Counted from the stretch's first letter, positions 1 through 9,638 are shown. The stretch: DNA of 64,000 nucleotides from SIG653 sp045578045 (GCA_045578045.1 JAZNJM010000064.1:1-64000), one strand, 5' to 3'. Notes: generated by a model from the sequence alone, not told the origin. Program-made: numbers and translations.

Positions 1-576
1 ACTCTTATGTTATTTTCGCCTCCATTTAATGATGAGACTGAAATTGGTGGATATATTAACTCCTATCCTGAATTTATCAGAGAAAACGGCGGACAATATA
101 CCCACGCAGCTGTATGGACCGCTATCGCTCTTATTAAATGCGGAGAAACAGAAAAAGGTATTTCTTTACTCAAAGATATAAGTCCCATTTCTCGTTGTAA
201 AACAATTGAAGATGCATCTGTTTACAAAAATGAGCCTTATGTTCTTTCTGCTGATATATCAACAAATTCCAGAGGAGGATGGAGCTGGTATACGGGTGCT
301 GCTTCTTGGTTCAGCGTTGCCTTTCTGGAATATGTTTTAGGATTAAAATTCAAAGGAAGTATGACTGTTAACGGTGTTGAAAAATACGTTGGCGCTTTTA
401 AATGTCTTGAAATAAAACCTATCATTCCTTATAAGGCTAAAATCTCTTTAGAAGACTATACCTTAAACGTTTCAGTTAAAAACGGAAAAAATAAAATTCT
501 TCTTGACGGAGCTGAAACAACGTTTCCTATTGTTATCCCTCCTAAAAATTGCGAATTGGAAGTTTATTTTGAATAA
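1..576 (+). CDS. GH94-type glycoside phosphorylase, C-terminal end (partial)
   Basis: The reading frame is open from the first base, so this is the 3' end of a longer gene. The visible 190 residues contain the block RENGGQYTHAAVW near the start and GGWSWYTGAASW in the middle. Both are characteristic of the C-terminal part of the (alpha/alpha)6 barrel of GH94 enzymes (cellobiose or chitobiose phosphorylases and the phosphorylase part of cyclic beta-1,2-glucan synthases). Such enzymes split a beta-glucoside with phosphate to give a sugar 1-phosphate. The last 70 residues look like the C-terminal beta-sandwich. No terminator is evident downstream. The substrate cannot be read from this piece. 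Confidence 0.85.
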   Translation, partial: TLMLFSPPFNDETEIGGYINSYPEFIRENGGQYTHAAVWTAIALIKCGETEKGISLLKDISPISRCKTIEDASVYKNEPYVLSADISTNSRGGWSWYTGAASWFSVAFLEYVLGLKFKGSMTVNGVEKYVGAFKCLEIKPIIPYKAKISLEDYTLNVSVKNGKNKILLDGAETTFPIVIPPKNCELEVYFE

Positions 577-778
577 AAATGTATTTTTATGATGAATTTA
601 AGAATCAAAACTAAAAAACAGTGTGTTTAATTCTTTCGAAGGTATTGAAATTTCAATCTTAATATGGTATAATGCAAATTTGTAAAGTAGTATTTTTATT
701 GTGTTTAATTGAAGTTTTAAGACTTTTAAAAATAAATATTATTGTGTTTTATTCAATAAGATAAATTTTCACTTTTGA

Positions 779-807
779 TTGACGATTATATAGCTTTTTG
801 CTATAAT
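779..807 (+). promoter_or_regulatory. Sigma-A-type promoter for the esterase gene
   Basis: TTGACG at 779-784 and a perfect TATAAT at 802-807 are separated by 17 bases. The start codon follows at 825, which leaves a 5' leader of only about ten bases and puts the ribosome binding site (GGAAAGG, 811-817) almost at the transcript start. The 200 bases before it hold no gene that I can see. Confidence 0.75.
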
Positions 808-824
808 TTTGGAAAGGATTTTTT

Positions 825-1664
825 ATGAAAACGTTTTCTTTAAATTTAAAAGAATTGTTTAATCTTGATACAGCTCAAGAGCCAATTCTCGATTGCTTTT
901 TATTATCGCCTAATGACGAAATAGGTGCAGATAGAAAACATCCATCCATCCTCGTTATTCCAGGTGGTGGATATCGCTTTGTTTCACAAAGAGAAGCAGA
1001 GCCCATTGCTCTTAACTATCTTTCAATGGGTTTCAATGCTTTTGTTCTTTGGTATAGCGTTTTCCCCGAAAATTATCCTGAACAGCTTATTGAAGCCTCG
1101 GCGGCAATTTCTCTTATGAGAAAAAAATCAGACGAATGGTTTATTGATACAGAAAAAATTGCTGTTATCGGTTTTTCCGCAGGAGGACATCTTGCTTGTT
1201 CCCTATCAACCCTTTGGAGAGAAAAGGAAATATATGATAAACTCGGAATTGAAATGGATTCAAATAAGCCTAATGCTTCAATTCTTGCTTATCCAGTTAT
1301 TTCATCTGATGAAAAAATTTCCCACAGCGGTTCATTTGAAGGTCTTCTCGGGAAAAAAAACAACGAAGATATGATGACAAAAGTTTCTCTTGAAAAACAA
1401 GTTACTTCTGAGACTCCTCCAACTTTTATATGGCATACTGCAAACGATTCGTGTGTACCTGTTTTAAATTCTATTGTTTTTGCAGAAGCACTTTCGAAAA
1501 ATAAAGTTCCCTTTGAGCTTCATATTTTTCCAAACGGTTCACATGGACTTGCTAATTGCAATATAACAACCGCAAGTTCTGTTAACTCTAATCAAATTAA
1601 TCCCCATTGTGAACAATGGATTGAGCTTAGCAAAAAATGGCTTGTTGAATCCTGCGGTTTTTGA
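825..1664 (+). CDS. Alpha/beta-hydrolase, acetyl-xylan-esterase-like
   Basis: A 279-residue protein with an alpha/beta-hydrolase fold. An oxyanion-hole motif GGGYRF lies at residues 47-52, the nucleophile elbow GFSAGGH at 116-122 (Ser118), a likely catalytic Asp in HTANDS (Asp208) and the His in GSHG (His240). This arrangement matches the BD-FAE/pectin-acetylesterase-like family that removes acetyl or other acyl groups from plant polysaccharides. There is no signal peptide, so it probably acts in the cytoplasm on imported oligosaccharides, which fits the GH94 neighbour. It has its own promoter and the RBS GGAAAGG. The substrate is inferred. Confidence 0.8.
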   Translation: MKTFSLNLKELFNLDTAQEPILDCFLLSPNDEIGADRKHPSILVIPGGGYRFVSQREAEPIALNYLSMGFNAFVLWYSVFPENYPEQLIEASAAISLMRKKSDEWFIDTEKIAVIGFSAGGHLACSLSTLWREKEIYDKLGIEMDSNKPNASILAYPVISSDEKISHSGSFEGLLGKKNNEDMMTKVSLEKQVTSETPPTFIWHTANDSCVPVLNSIVFAEALSKNKVPFELHIFPNGSHGLANCNITTASSVNSNQINPHCEQWIELSKKWLVESCGF

Positions 1665-1712
1665 TAAATAATATTATTATGAAAAACTAAAAAGAAAGGA
1701 ACGGTTTTTAAT

Positions 1713-3311
1713 ATGAAATTGACTTTTTTGGGTGCGGCTCACGAGGTTACAGGTTCTTGTACACTTCTTGAAGCGTGTGGAAAAAATATTATTATAGATT
1801 GCGGTCTTGAACAAGGAAAAGACACATACGAAAACTGTTCCTTTCCCCTCTCTCCTTCTGAGATAGATTGTATTTTACTCACTCACGCTCATATTGACCA
1901 TTCAGGAAAACTCCCTTTTCTTACAGCCAACGGATATGGTAAAGAAATATACTCAACTTTTGCAACAAAAAAATTGTGTGAGATAATGCTTCTTGATTCT
2001 GCACACATACAAGAGACAGAAGCTATCTGGCGAAACAGAAAAGCTAAACGCTCGGGCAGTGAAGAATATATTCCCCTTTATACAACAACAGATGCAAAAA
2101 AATGCTGTGAACAATTTATTTCTTGCAATTATAACGAAGAATATACAATTTTTGATTCAATCAAAATAAAATTCATAGATGCAGGGCATCTTCTCGGCTC
2201 TGCAAGTATTGAAATTACTGTTACGGAAAATGGAAAAACGGAAAAAATATTGTTTTCAGGAGATATTGGAAACATTGACAGACCTCTTATAAAAAATCCT
2301 CAAAAGCCGTTGGAAGCAGATATTGTAGTTGTTGAATCAACATATGGTGATAGACTTCACGGAGAAAGAGAAGATTATTTATCTCAGCTTGAAAACGTTA
2401 TCAACAAAACAATCTCAAAGGGCGGAAACGTTATTATTCCATCCTTTGCCATTGGAAGAACTCAAGAGCTTTTATATCTCATTCATAAACTGAAAGATGA
2501 AAAACTTATTGACGTAAATATTCCCGTTTTCGTTGACAGTCCCCTTTCTGTTGAGGCAACGAAGATATATGCGGGAGACCTTGTTGATTATTATGATGAA
2601 GAAACTCTCGAATATCTGAAAAATGGAGTTAATATTCTTGATTTTGATGGACTTAATCTCTCTGTTTCAACAGAAGAATCTGTCTCTATAAACAGAGATA
2701 ATAAACCTAAAATAATAATTTCATCAAGCGGTATGTGTGAAGCGGGAAGAATAAGACATCATCTTAAGCATAATTTATGGCGTAAGGAATGTACTGTTCT
2801 TTTCGTTGGTTACCAATCAGACGGAACACTTGGAAGAATCATTTCAAGCGGTGCGAAACGCGTTACTATAATGGGAGAGCAAATAGCAGTTAACGCAAAT
2901 ATTGAAATTATGTCTGGAATTAGCGGACACGCAGATATGAATATGATTCTTGACTGGATAAAGAATATACAAACGCCTCCCAAAATGGTTTTTGTCAACC
3001 ACGGAGGAGACGGTGTTTGCGATACGTTTGCTGAAAAAATAATGAAAAAGTTAGACGTTCCGGCTGTTGCTCCATATAATGGTGCAGTTTATGATTTATC
3101 AACAATGGAATGTATTAACCACGGAAACACAGTTAAAATTACTAAAAGTTCTATTCCAACTACCAAGAGAATATCAACGTCTTACGAAAAACTACTGGCA
3201 GCCGGAAGAAGACTTTTGACAATAATAGAAAGGAAAAAATACAGTAAAAGCAAAGAACAAAGTAAACTCACTTCTCAAATAAATGACCTTTGTAGAAAAT
3301 GGGAGAAATGA
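1713..3311 (+). CDS. MBL-fold / beta-CASP nuclease-like protein
   Basis: A 532-residue protein starting at ATG after AAGAAAGGAACGG. The metallo-beta-lactamase signature THAHIDHSG is at residues 57-65. Later zinc-ligand motifs follow (AGHLLGSAS, FSGDIGN), then the beta-CASP blocks (VVESTYGD, IPSFAIGR, SSSGMCEAGR) and a final His motif (ISGHAD). The family includes archaeal CPSF-like and bacterial YsgI/RNase J-related enzymes and is normally an RNA exo- or endonuclease that uses two zinc ions. No signal peptide is present. It follows the esterase by 48 bases and may share its transcript. The RNA target is unknown. Confidence 0.85.
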   Translation: MKLTFLGAAHEVTGSCTLLEACGKNIIIDCGLEQGKDTYENCSFPLSPSEIDCILLTHAHIDHSGKLPFLTANGYGKEIYSTFATKKLCEIMLLDSAHIQETEAIWRNRKAKRSGSEEYIPLYTTTDAKKCCEQFISCNYNEEYTIFDSIKIKFIDAGHLLGSASIEITVTENGKTEKILFSGDIGNIDRPLIKNPQKPLEADIVVVESTYGDRLHGEREDYLSQLENVINKTISKGGNVIIPSFAIGRTQELLYLIHKLKDEKLIDVNIPVFVDSPLSVEATKIYAGDLVDYYDEETLEYLKNGVNILDFDGLNLSVSTEESVSINRDNKPKIIISSSGMCEAGRIRHHLKHNLWRKECTVLFVGYQSDGTLGRIISSGAKRVTIMGEQIAVNANIEIMSGISGHADMNMILDWIKNIQTPPKMVFVNHGGDGVCDTFAEKIMKKLDVPAVAPYNGAVYDLSTMECINHGNTVKITKSSIPTTKRISTSYEKLLAAGRRLLTIIERKKYSKSKEQSKLTSQINDLCRKWEK

Positions 3312-3353
3312 CGTTTAAGTATTCTTTAAGATTTATATTGTATACTTTTGAAT

Positions 3354-4697
3354 ATGAAAAAAAATAATCGGTTTTTTTCTATAATCATATGCCTTTTTAT
3401 CCTTGTTGCTTCTTTTGGCTTTCCTGTTTTTGCTGAAAATGATGAAAATATTTCTTATACTGTTTCATACGGAAAAGGTATATATATTTCCTATGCAGGT
3501 TCTGAGCCAAAGAACTTTATCAAAGGAGATCCTCCCGCTTCTAAGGTTGTTAACAAAAACGGTTCTGTTACTGTTGCAAAAAATACATTCACTTTCAGAG
3601 ATTATTCTTTCGGCGGTTGGAAATATACCTATACAGATAAAAACGGCAAAAAAAAGTCTTTATACTACAATGACGGAGACGTTATTGAAAATATAAATTG
3701 CAATATGAAGCTCGAGGCAACTTGGACAAAAGCTAAAACGGATTTAAAAATCAAGGCGTATGCAACTTATGCAGATTCAAACGATAAAACCGAACATTAC
3801 GTTGGAGAAATTTTAGTTTTGAAAAATGCTCCAACTGCTCCGTCATCAAATTATGAATTTTGTGGTTGGACAGACAACGAAGGAACAGTTCTCTATTCTC
3901 CAAAAGACAGCTATGAAATTAAGAATATTAATACGGTTATCAAACCCGTTTGGTCTGTTGACGGAGAAAAAATTGATTATAAAAAAATAACCGTTAACAC
4001 AACAAAAGGCGGAAAGGCTTCAATTTCTAAAATATATATTCTTTCCGGCGGAAAATACGACATTGAGTTTACTCCTGATGAAGGATATTATATATCTGAT
4101 ATTAAATTAAACGGTTCTTCAAAGGGGGCGGTTTCAAAGCTAAGTGTTTCAGTTCAAAATGATGACGTATACATAGATGCTGTTTTCTCAAAAATAACCC
4201 CACCCGAACCACCATCTTCTGAAGATGATACGTCATCCGAGAAAAAGGATGAATTTTTAATTACTGTTATTTCAGAAGGAGAGGGAAACGTTTCTCCTGA
4301 GAAAAACATTAAAGTTAAAAAGGGCGAAAATATCACTTTAAAATTCACTCCCGCAAAAAAATACAGGCTCCCTCTCGATATAAACGATAATAATAACGTT
4401 GTTTTTTTCAGCAAGGATTGGAATGGTGAATACGTTCTCGAAAATATTGAAGAGGACCACGTTATTAAAATATTCTTTATAAGCGAAAGTTACGTTGCAA
4501 CTCCATCTATTGATGATTATTCATCAAAGCAAGTTGGAGAGCCAAACAGAACAACGAAAGGATTCACAAAATCAATTTGCATTTTTATAATTATATTTGC
4601 TTCTTTTTTTGGAATTGCCTCTATTATATACGTAAACAGAAATAAAAAAACCAAAAAAAAGAAAAAGAAAAAAGCGAATAGCAAAAAAAGGACGTGA
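3354..4697 (+). CDS. Secreted repeat protein with C-terminal membrane anchor
   Basis: About 447 residues. An N-terminal hydrophobic signal peptide ends near FAEN. Two InlB B-repeat-like units follow (each ending in the GGW/GW...W pattern, about residues 35-125 and 130-205), then two bacterial-repeat beta domains (about 210-275 and 300-380) split by a Pro/Ser/Glu linker. A membrane helix lies near residues 410-430, followed by a strongly basic tail rich in Lys. The protein should therefore be displayed outside and anchored by its C-terminus. A TTG at 3348 is an alternative start, and neither start has a clear Shine-Dalgarno sequence. The function is not known; such repeats usually serve adhesion or spacing. 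The Lys tail is coded by A-rich runs near 4644-4690, which could slip. Confidence 0.7.
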   Translation: MKKNNRFFSIIICLFILVASFGFPVFAENDENISYTVSYGKGIYISYAGSEPKNFIKGDPPASKVVNKNGSVTVAKNTFTFRDYSFGGWKYTYTDKNGKKKSLYYNDGDVIENINCNMKLEATWTKAKTDLKIKAYATYADSNDKTEHYVGEILVLKNAPTAPSSNYEFCGWTDNEGTVLYSPKDSYEIKNINTVIKPVWSVDGEKIDYKKITVNTTKGGKASISKIYILSGGKYDIEFTPDEGYYISDIKLNGSSKGAVSKLSVSVQNDDVYIDAVFSKITPPEPPSSEDDTSSEKKDEFLITVISEGEGNVSPEKNIKVKKGENITLKFTPAKKYRLPLDINDNNNVVFFSKDWNGEYVLENIEEDHVIKIFFISESYVATPSIDDYSSKQVGEPNRTTKGFTKSICIFIIIFASFFGIASIIYVNRNKKTKKKKKKKANSKKRT

Positions 4698-4703
4698 AGT
4701 ATT

Positions 4704-5789
4704 TTGAAAAGAAAAGATGTTACTATACTTATTCCAGCATATAAGCCTGATGAAAAACTTTTAAAACTAATTGATAAACTTAATGAAGCAGAATATGATA
4801 TCGTTGTTGTTAACGATGGAAGCGGTGAAAAGTTTCAACATATATTTGATTCCATTCGTTCAGCAAAGGTTATAGAGTATCCTATAAATAAAGGCAAAGG
4901 CGGAGCTTTAAAAACGGGTATATCATATATAAATGAAAATACATCTGCAAAATATATTATTACAGCTGATGCAGACGGACAACACACACCTGAGGATATA
5001 ACAAAACTTGCAGATTTTTTGGTTTCGTCCAATGATAACTCTTCAACGTTTGTTATTGGAAGCAGAAAATTCACAGGTGAAGTTCCTTTCAAAAGCAAAT
5101 ATGGAAACAAAATAACAATTGGTGCATTTGCTCTTGCGAGCGGTGTTAAAATTGGTGATACACAAACTGGTCTCAGAGGATTTTCCAAAGGACTTTTTTC
5201 AGAGCTTTGTCAGATAGACGGAGACAGATATGAATATGAAATAAACGTATTGCTTCACGTTGCAAAACGAAAAATCAAAATCAACGAGATAGAAATTGAA
5301 ACGATATATATTGATGAAAACGCATCTTCACATTTTCATCCCGTAAGAGACTCAATTAAAATTTATTCTTGCATTTTAAAATATTGTTTTTCTTCAATAA
5401 TATCATTTATTGTTGATTTCATTCTTGCTCATATTTTTTCTTTTGTTCTCTCACCTGTTTTTTCAGACGGTATCTATAAAATTGGCTCTCTTGCTTCTTT
5501 CAGCGGAGGAACAGTTACCACCGCCCTTTCCACTGCTTTTGCAAGAATCATAAGTATGATTGTTAATTTCACACTAAACAAAAAATTTGTTTTTAAATCT
5601 AACGAAAAAGGCTCAAGTATAGCTATCAAATATTTTTCTCTTGCAGCTTTTAATCTTGTTCTGAATAGCATTATAACCTCTTTACTAAGATATTATTTAG
5701 ATAACCTTACAATAGCTTATATTATAGCTCAGATTCCTGTTTATGTTCTGAATTATATCATTCAGAAAAAATTTATTTTCAAGGCGTGA
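4704..5789 (+). CDS. GT2 (DPM1-like) glycosyltransferase fused to GtrA domain
   Basis: A 361-residue protein beginning at TTG, six bases after the previous stop. Residues 1-215 are a GT-A fold of the dolichyl/polyprenyl-phosphate sugar synthase type, with VVNDGS and the metal-binding ADADGQH. Residues 225-361 carry four hydrophobic segments typical of GtrA. The first domain would attach a sugar from a nucleotide donor to undecaprenyl phosphate, and the GtrA part is thought to help flip the lipid-linked sugar outward. It probably feeds extracellular glycosylation, for example by the YfhO-type protein at 14205. The fusion is known in Firmicutes. The sugar is not determinable. Confidence 0.85.
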   Translation: MKRKDVTILIPAYKPDEKLLKLIDKLNEAEYDIVVVNDGSGEKFQHIFDSIRSAKVIEYPINKGKGGALKTGISYINENTSAKYIITADADGQHTPEDITKLADFLVSSNDNSSTFVIGSRKFTGEVPFKSKYGNKITIGAFALASGVKIGDTQTGLRGFSKGLFSELCQIDGDRYEYEINVLLHVAKRKIKINEIEIETIYIDENASSHFHPVRDSIKIYSCILKYCFSSIISFIVDFILAHIFSFVLSPVFSDGIYKIGSLASFSGGTVTTALSTAFARIISMIVNFTLNKKFVFKSNEKGSSIAIKYFSLAAFNLVLNSIITSLLRYYLDNLTIAYIIAQIPVYVLNYIIQKKFIFKA

Positions 5790-5807
5790 TATTTCGGGAG
5801 GAAAAAT

Positions 5808-7136
5808 TTGAAAACAACTTCTAATGCATATAGAAAATTATCGCTTTTTGCTCTTTCTGGAATTTTTCTTCTTTCTTCGTGCATACCAACTGATACAGAG
5901 CTTTCCGCTGAAAAAACAAGTTCTGAAAATGTTTTATCAAAAGAAATTTTGTCAAATGAGAATGAAAGTTCTGTATTAGTCGAAAATTCTGCTGAAACTG
6001 ATTTATCTGAATATTCAGACGTTTCTAAGTCTATTTCATCCTTTGATGAATCTGAATTGTCTGAGGAGCATATTTCTGATATATCAGATATATCAGAAGA
6101 TTTGGAAGTTTCTGACGCAACCTCAGAATCTGATTCAAGCATCGAAGACGTTTTTGAAGACGATTCAAAAGACAATAGTGAACAAAGTGTTGAACAAGAT
6201 AAGGACACATCAGAATACACATCGGAATACATATCAGAAGACGCATCGGAATACATATCAGAAGACACATCAAAAGACACTTCTGAAACGCCTTCCGAAG
6301 AACCTGAAATAGATATTTCAGAAGACATAGTTACAATTGAATCGGCTGGAGAACGTTTTAAGGATAAGTTTACAGACGGAGAAGTAATTTCAACTGAAAA
6401 CAGCTATATAAGCGAATTTGTTAACGTATCCCTTAAAGAAATAACCTACGAAGGAAAGCTATACTTCGTTCAGGATATATACATAAAAAAAATTGAAAGT
6501 TTGTCAGTTGGATTTGCAGGTCTTGAATTTGGAAAAAAATATAATGACTACGTTTTAGATATGGTTGAAGACTATAACCAAAATGGATACAATGTTGTAG
6601 GAGCAATAAACGGAGATTATTGCGGTCTTGACGGAAAGGGTGTTATAATCAGAAACGGCGTACTTTACGGAACGGGTGTTGCTCAATATACTATTTGTGT
6701 TCTTTATAAAAACGGAGTTATGAAAATTATTGATAAAAAAAGTTTTGATGCTCAAGCCGAACTCAAGAAAGGCGCTTGGCACGCTTGGGATTTTGCCCCA
6801 TCATTTCTTGATATAAACGGCGCTCCTTTATCAACGTTTTCAGAAAGAAAAAGTATAAGCAGAAGTAATCCTCGAACCGTTATAGGATATTTTGAACCTG
6901 GACATTATTGTTTTGTTACAGCAGGAGGACGTGCTAAAGGAAACTCATATGGTGTTTCATTCACTCAAATATCAAATTTTATGAGTAGCTTGGGTTGCAA
7001 AATAGCATATAATCTTGATGGCGGAAAATCAGCTGTTATGGTATTCGGGAACAAAATAATAAATGAAAAATATCAAGGAACAGGAAGAAGAATTTCTGAT
7101 ATAGTTTTTATAAACGATATAAAAAACGAACAATAA
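5808..7136 (+). CDS. Phosphodiester glycosidase (NAGPA)-domain lipoprotein
   Basis: A 442-residue protein starting at TTG after GGGAGG. The signal peptide ends in a lipobox (LSSC, Cys25), so it is a membrane-tethered lipoprotein. Residues 30-180 are an extreme Ser/Glu/Asp linker with repeats of the kind SEYISEDTS. The C-terminal 240 residues match the NAGPA/DUF2233 domain (GAINGDYCG, NPRTVIGY, AYNLDGGKSA). In characterised relatives this fold cleaves GlcNAc-phosphodiesters, so an external target such as a phosphodiester-linked glycopolymer is plausible. It is a paralogue of the next gene. The linker DNA is a low-complexity repeat that creates long false frames on both strands. Confidence 0.8.
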   Translation: MKTTSNAYRKLSLFALSGIFLLSSCIPTDTELSAEKTSSENVLSKEILSNENESSVLVENSAETDLSEYSDVSKSISSFDESELSEEHISDISDISEDLEVSDATSESDSSIEDVFEDDSKDNSEQSVEQDKDTSEYTSEYISEDASEYISEDTSKDTSETPSEEPEIDISEDIVTIESAGERFKDKFTDGEVISTENSYISEFVNVSLKEITYEGKLYFVQDIYIKKIESLSVGFAGLEFGKKYNDYVLDMVEDYNQNGYNVVGAINGDYCGLDGKGVIIRNGVLYGTGVAQYTICVLYKNGVMKIIDKKSFDAQAELKKGAWHAWDFAPSFLDINGAPLSTFSERKSISRSNPRTVIGYFEPGHYCFVTAGGRAKGNSYGVSFTQISNFMSSLGCKIAYNLDGGKSAVMVFGNKIINEKYQGTGRRISDIVFINDIKNEQ

Positions 7137-7188
7137 ATATACTTAAACTTTTATTTTAAGGACAATTTAAAATTTTAGAGAGGGAAAA

Positions 7189-8271
7189 ATGAAAAGTAAA
7201 TTCAATAAGAAAAAAATTGTTAAAATCGTCTTAGCCGATATTTTAATTTTTGCCGTATCTATACTTACCTTTGCGTATTTTGATCACGTCAGAAGCTGGG
7301 GTGATGATACCCCCGTCGATCCTATCAAGCCCCCGTCTTTTGATACCTCTTCAGAATCATCAAAAGAAGAAGATAACTCATCTGATAATTCTAAAGACGC
7401 TGATTATTCTAAAGATACCGATATTTCCGATGATTCTTCAAAGGAAACAAGCGAAGAATCATCTGAAAATACATCAAGCGAAAGCAATATTCCAGATGGT
7501 GTATACACAGACGGAGAGGTTATCTCAACAGAAACTCTTTACAAAAGCCAATACGTTAGCGTAGAAGTTAAAGAAATTTATTTTGAAGATAAACTTTATA
7601 TGGTTCAAGACGTATACGTTAAACATATTGAAAGCCTTGCAGCAGGTTTCGCTAAGGGACTCACTCCCCTTTCCGGTGAAAAATCAACTATATATGAAAT
7701 GGTTGAACACTACAGAAACAACGGATATAATATTGTTGCCGCAATTAACGGAGATTACTGTGGATATAATTCAAAGGGTGTAACAATTAGAAATGGCGTT
7801 TTATACGGTAAAGGAATTGCACAATTTGACGTTTGTATTATATACAAAGACGGAACTATGGTAACAATGCCTCCCGAAGAATTTGATGCCCAAACAGAAC
7901 TTGAAAAAGGTGCTTGGCACGTTTGGGACTTTGGTCCTTCCCTCCTCAGTGATGATGGAAACGCATTTTCCTCTTTCAACTCGGATTATCAAAAAATTGC
8001 AAAAGCAAATCCAAGAACAGCAATAGGATACTACGAACCGGGTCATTACTGTTTTGTTGTTGCAGGTGGCAGAGGTGAACAACCATATGGGGTTACGTTG
8101 GCTGCACTTTCAAGATTTATGAAATCTCTCGAATGTAAATCTGCATATAACTTAGATGGCGGTCGCTCATCAATAATGGTTTTCGGCGAAGAAATTGTAA
8201 ATGAAAAATACCAAGATGTTAACAGATCTAATACCGATATGGTATTTATTCAGGACTTTTCTAATAACTAA
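7189..8271 (+). CDS. Phosphodiester glycosidase (NAGPA)-domain membrane protein
   Basis: A 360-residue paralogue of the preceding gene, starting at ATG after AGAGAGGG. Instead of a lipobox it has an uncleaved-looking N-terminal membrane helix (residues about 10-30), so it is likely a type II membrane protein. A Ser/Asp/Glu linker (about 40-110) is followed by the same catalytic domain (GDYCGYN, NPRTAIGYY, YNLDGGRSS). The two genes lie 52 bases apart and were probably made by tandem duplication, with independent anchor evolution. The role is inferred as extracellular removal or turnover of sugar phosphodiesters. Confidence 0.8.
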   Translation: MKSKFNKKKIVKIVLADILIFAVSILTFAYFDHVRSWGDDTPVDPIKPPSFDTSSESSKEEDNSSDNSKDADYSKDTDISDDSSKETSEESSENTSSESNIPDGVYTDGEVISTETLYKSQYVSVEVKEIYFEDKLYMVQDVYVKHIESLAAGFAKGLTPLSGEKSTIYEMVEHYRNNGYNIVAAINGDYCGYNSKGVTIRNGVLYGKGIAQFDVCIIYKDGTMVTMPPEEFDAQTELEKGAWHVWDFGPSLLSDDGNAFSSFNSDYQKIAKANPRTAIGYYEPGHYCFVVAGGRGEQPYGVTLAALSRFMKSLECKSAYNLDGGRSSIMVFGEEIVNEKYQDVNRSNTDMVFIQDFSNN

Positions 8272-8288
8272 TGGAGGAACGTATTGAT

Positions 8289-8729
8289 ATGAATAAAAAT
8301 AAAAAAAACCTCCCTTCAATTTTTATGATTATCGCTTTAATATGTGCAAACGGCGGAATAATTATTTCTTTAATGCATCTCGTTTTTCATTTTATTGATT
8401 GCGTTAATTTTGCTGTTGGTTTTTTAGATAATAATTTCACCAATATTATTATGCTTATCAACGGAATTATTTCACTTATAACAGCCGCTTTCGTTTTGAT
8501 TATTCTTCATTACAAAGAAAGCAAAAGCTATTTTTTCAGAAAAGTTGCATTTATTACCTTTTGGCTCTCTTTCTCGAATATATTGCTTCAAAGAAACGTT
8601 ATTATGCCAAATATGCTTGAAGAATACCAAAGAAACGTTGTTTGGTTTTTCCTTAGTGTTTTCACAATAATAAATTCAGTTTTTTGCAACGGACTTTTAT
8701 GCTTGAACAAAAGCACTGAAAAAGAATAA
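8289..8729 (+). CDS. Hypothetical four-helix membrane protein
   Basis: About 146 residues, with four hydrophobic segments (about residues 9-30, 45-70, 80-100 and 115-135) and short polar ends. I do not recognise a family. The start at 8289 is chosen because GGAGG (8273-8277) lies 11 bases upstream. The ATG at 8271 overlaps the stop of the previous gene and would itself contain the ribosome binding site. It is followed by a strong hairpin, which suggests it ends the transcript begun upstream. Confidence 0.6.
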   Translation: MNKNKKNLPSIFMIIALICANGGIIISLMHLVFHFIDCVNFAVGFLDNNFTNIIMLINGIISLITAAFVLIILHYKESKSYFFRKVAFITFWLSFSNILLQRNVIMPNMLEEYQRNVVWFFLSVFTIINSVFCNGLLCLNKSTEKE

Positions 8730-8735
8730 TATCAA

Positions 8736-8763
8736 TTAAAGCCGATGAAAACATCGGCTTTAA
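8736..8763 (+). terminator. Hairpin terminator
   Basis: A perfect 12-base-pair stem (arms 8736-8747 and 8752-8763) with an AAAA loop, seven bases after the stop of the membrane protein gene. The downstream U-run is weak, so termination efficiency is uncertain. An ATG at 8745 lies inside the stem, which argues against it as the start of the next gene. Confidence 0.65.
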
Positions 8764-8780
8764 TCGCGAAAAGAGGATAT

Positions 8781-9572
8781 ATGATTATAGATTTTCACAT
8801 TCACATTTTTCCAGATGAAATTGCCGAAAAAGCCATAAAAACATTATCCGAAAGAAGCGGACTTGCTCCTCAAACAAATGGAACAGCGAAAAACACCATA
8901 GATAAGTTGAACGAATGGGGCATAGATAAAGCGGTTTGCCTCAATATAGCAACTAAACCTTCTCAGACGAGAAAAATAAATTTATTTATGGAAAATAATA
9001 CCTATTCAAAGTTTATTCCATTCGGAACAGTTTATCCAATAGCTGAGAACGCTCTTGAAGAAATTGAACACATAAAAAACGTTGGTATAAAGGGTATAAA
9101 GCTCCATCCAGATTATCAGAATTTTTATGCTGACGATGAAAACGTTTTTCCCCTTTATCGTCTTATGGAAGAGCTTGAGCTTCCATTGCTTTTTCATTCG
9201 GGATATGATATTGGACTTGGTTGTCCTATACATTGTACCCCGTTAATGATAAAAAAAATAGCCGATTCTTTTCCGAAGCTACAGATAATAGCGGCTCATT
9301 TCGGAGGCTATGGTTTATGGAAGGATGCTTTAGAGCTTTTATACAACAAAGAAAACGTATATTTCGATACAGCTTTTCCTATTGGACTTGATGAAAACCT
9401 TGCTGAAAAAATTATAAACAAAAAAGGTGCAGACCATATTCTTTTTGCAAGTGATTGTCCTTGGGATTCTCCCAAAAGAATACTTCATTTTATTGATTCT
9501 CTTAAAATATCAGATTCAGACAAAGAGATGATATACGGAAAAAACGCTCAAAGACTGCTGAAAAGTTTATAA
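8781..9572 (+). CDS. Amidohydrolase-family TIM-barrel hydrolase
   Basis: About 263 residues. The N-terminal metal motif IIDFHIHIFPD gives HxH, GIKGIKLHPDYQ provides the next strand and ligand region, and AAHFGG and FASDCPWDSP supply the later His and Asp. This is the amidohydrolase-2 (TIM-barrel) family of metal-dependent hydrolases and decarboxylases. The start at 8781 follows AAGAGGA. The 12 extra codons from an ATG at 8745 are rejected because they fall within the terminator hairpin. No substrate can be assigned and no pathway partners are adjacent. Confidence 0.8.
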   Translation: MIIDFHIHIFPDEIAEKAIKTLSERSGLAPQTNGTAKNTIDKLNEWGIDKAVCLNIATKPSQTRKINLFMENNTYSKFIPFGTVYPIAENALEEIEHIKNVGIKGIKLHPDYQNFYADDENVFPLYRLMEELELPLLFHSGYDIGLGCPIHCTPLMIKKIADSFPKLQIIAAHFGGYGLWKDALELLYNKENVYFDTAFPIGLDENLAEKIINKKGADHILFASDCPWDSPKRILHFIDSLKISDSDKEMIYGKNAQRLLKSL

Positions 9573-9638
9573 CTATGTTTTTTCATACTAAAACTAAACA
9601 GAAAACAAAAAATTAACAAAGTAATTTGCAAAAAACTA

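Noticed and set aside
5762..6328. Long Ser/Asp-rich frame on the minus strand
   Set aside because: It is the mirror of the repetitive Ser/Glu linker of the NAGPA-domain lipoprotein. It has no RBS and runs over the end of the GT gene.
8745..8780. Earlier ATG for the amidohydrolase
   Set aside because: It lies within a perfect hairpin and lacks an RBS; the ATG at 8781 has one.
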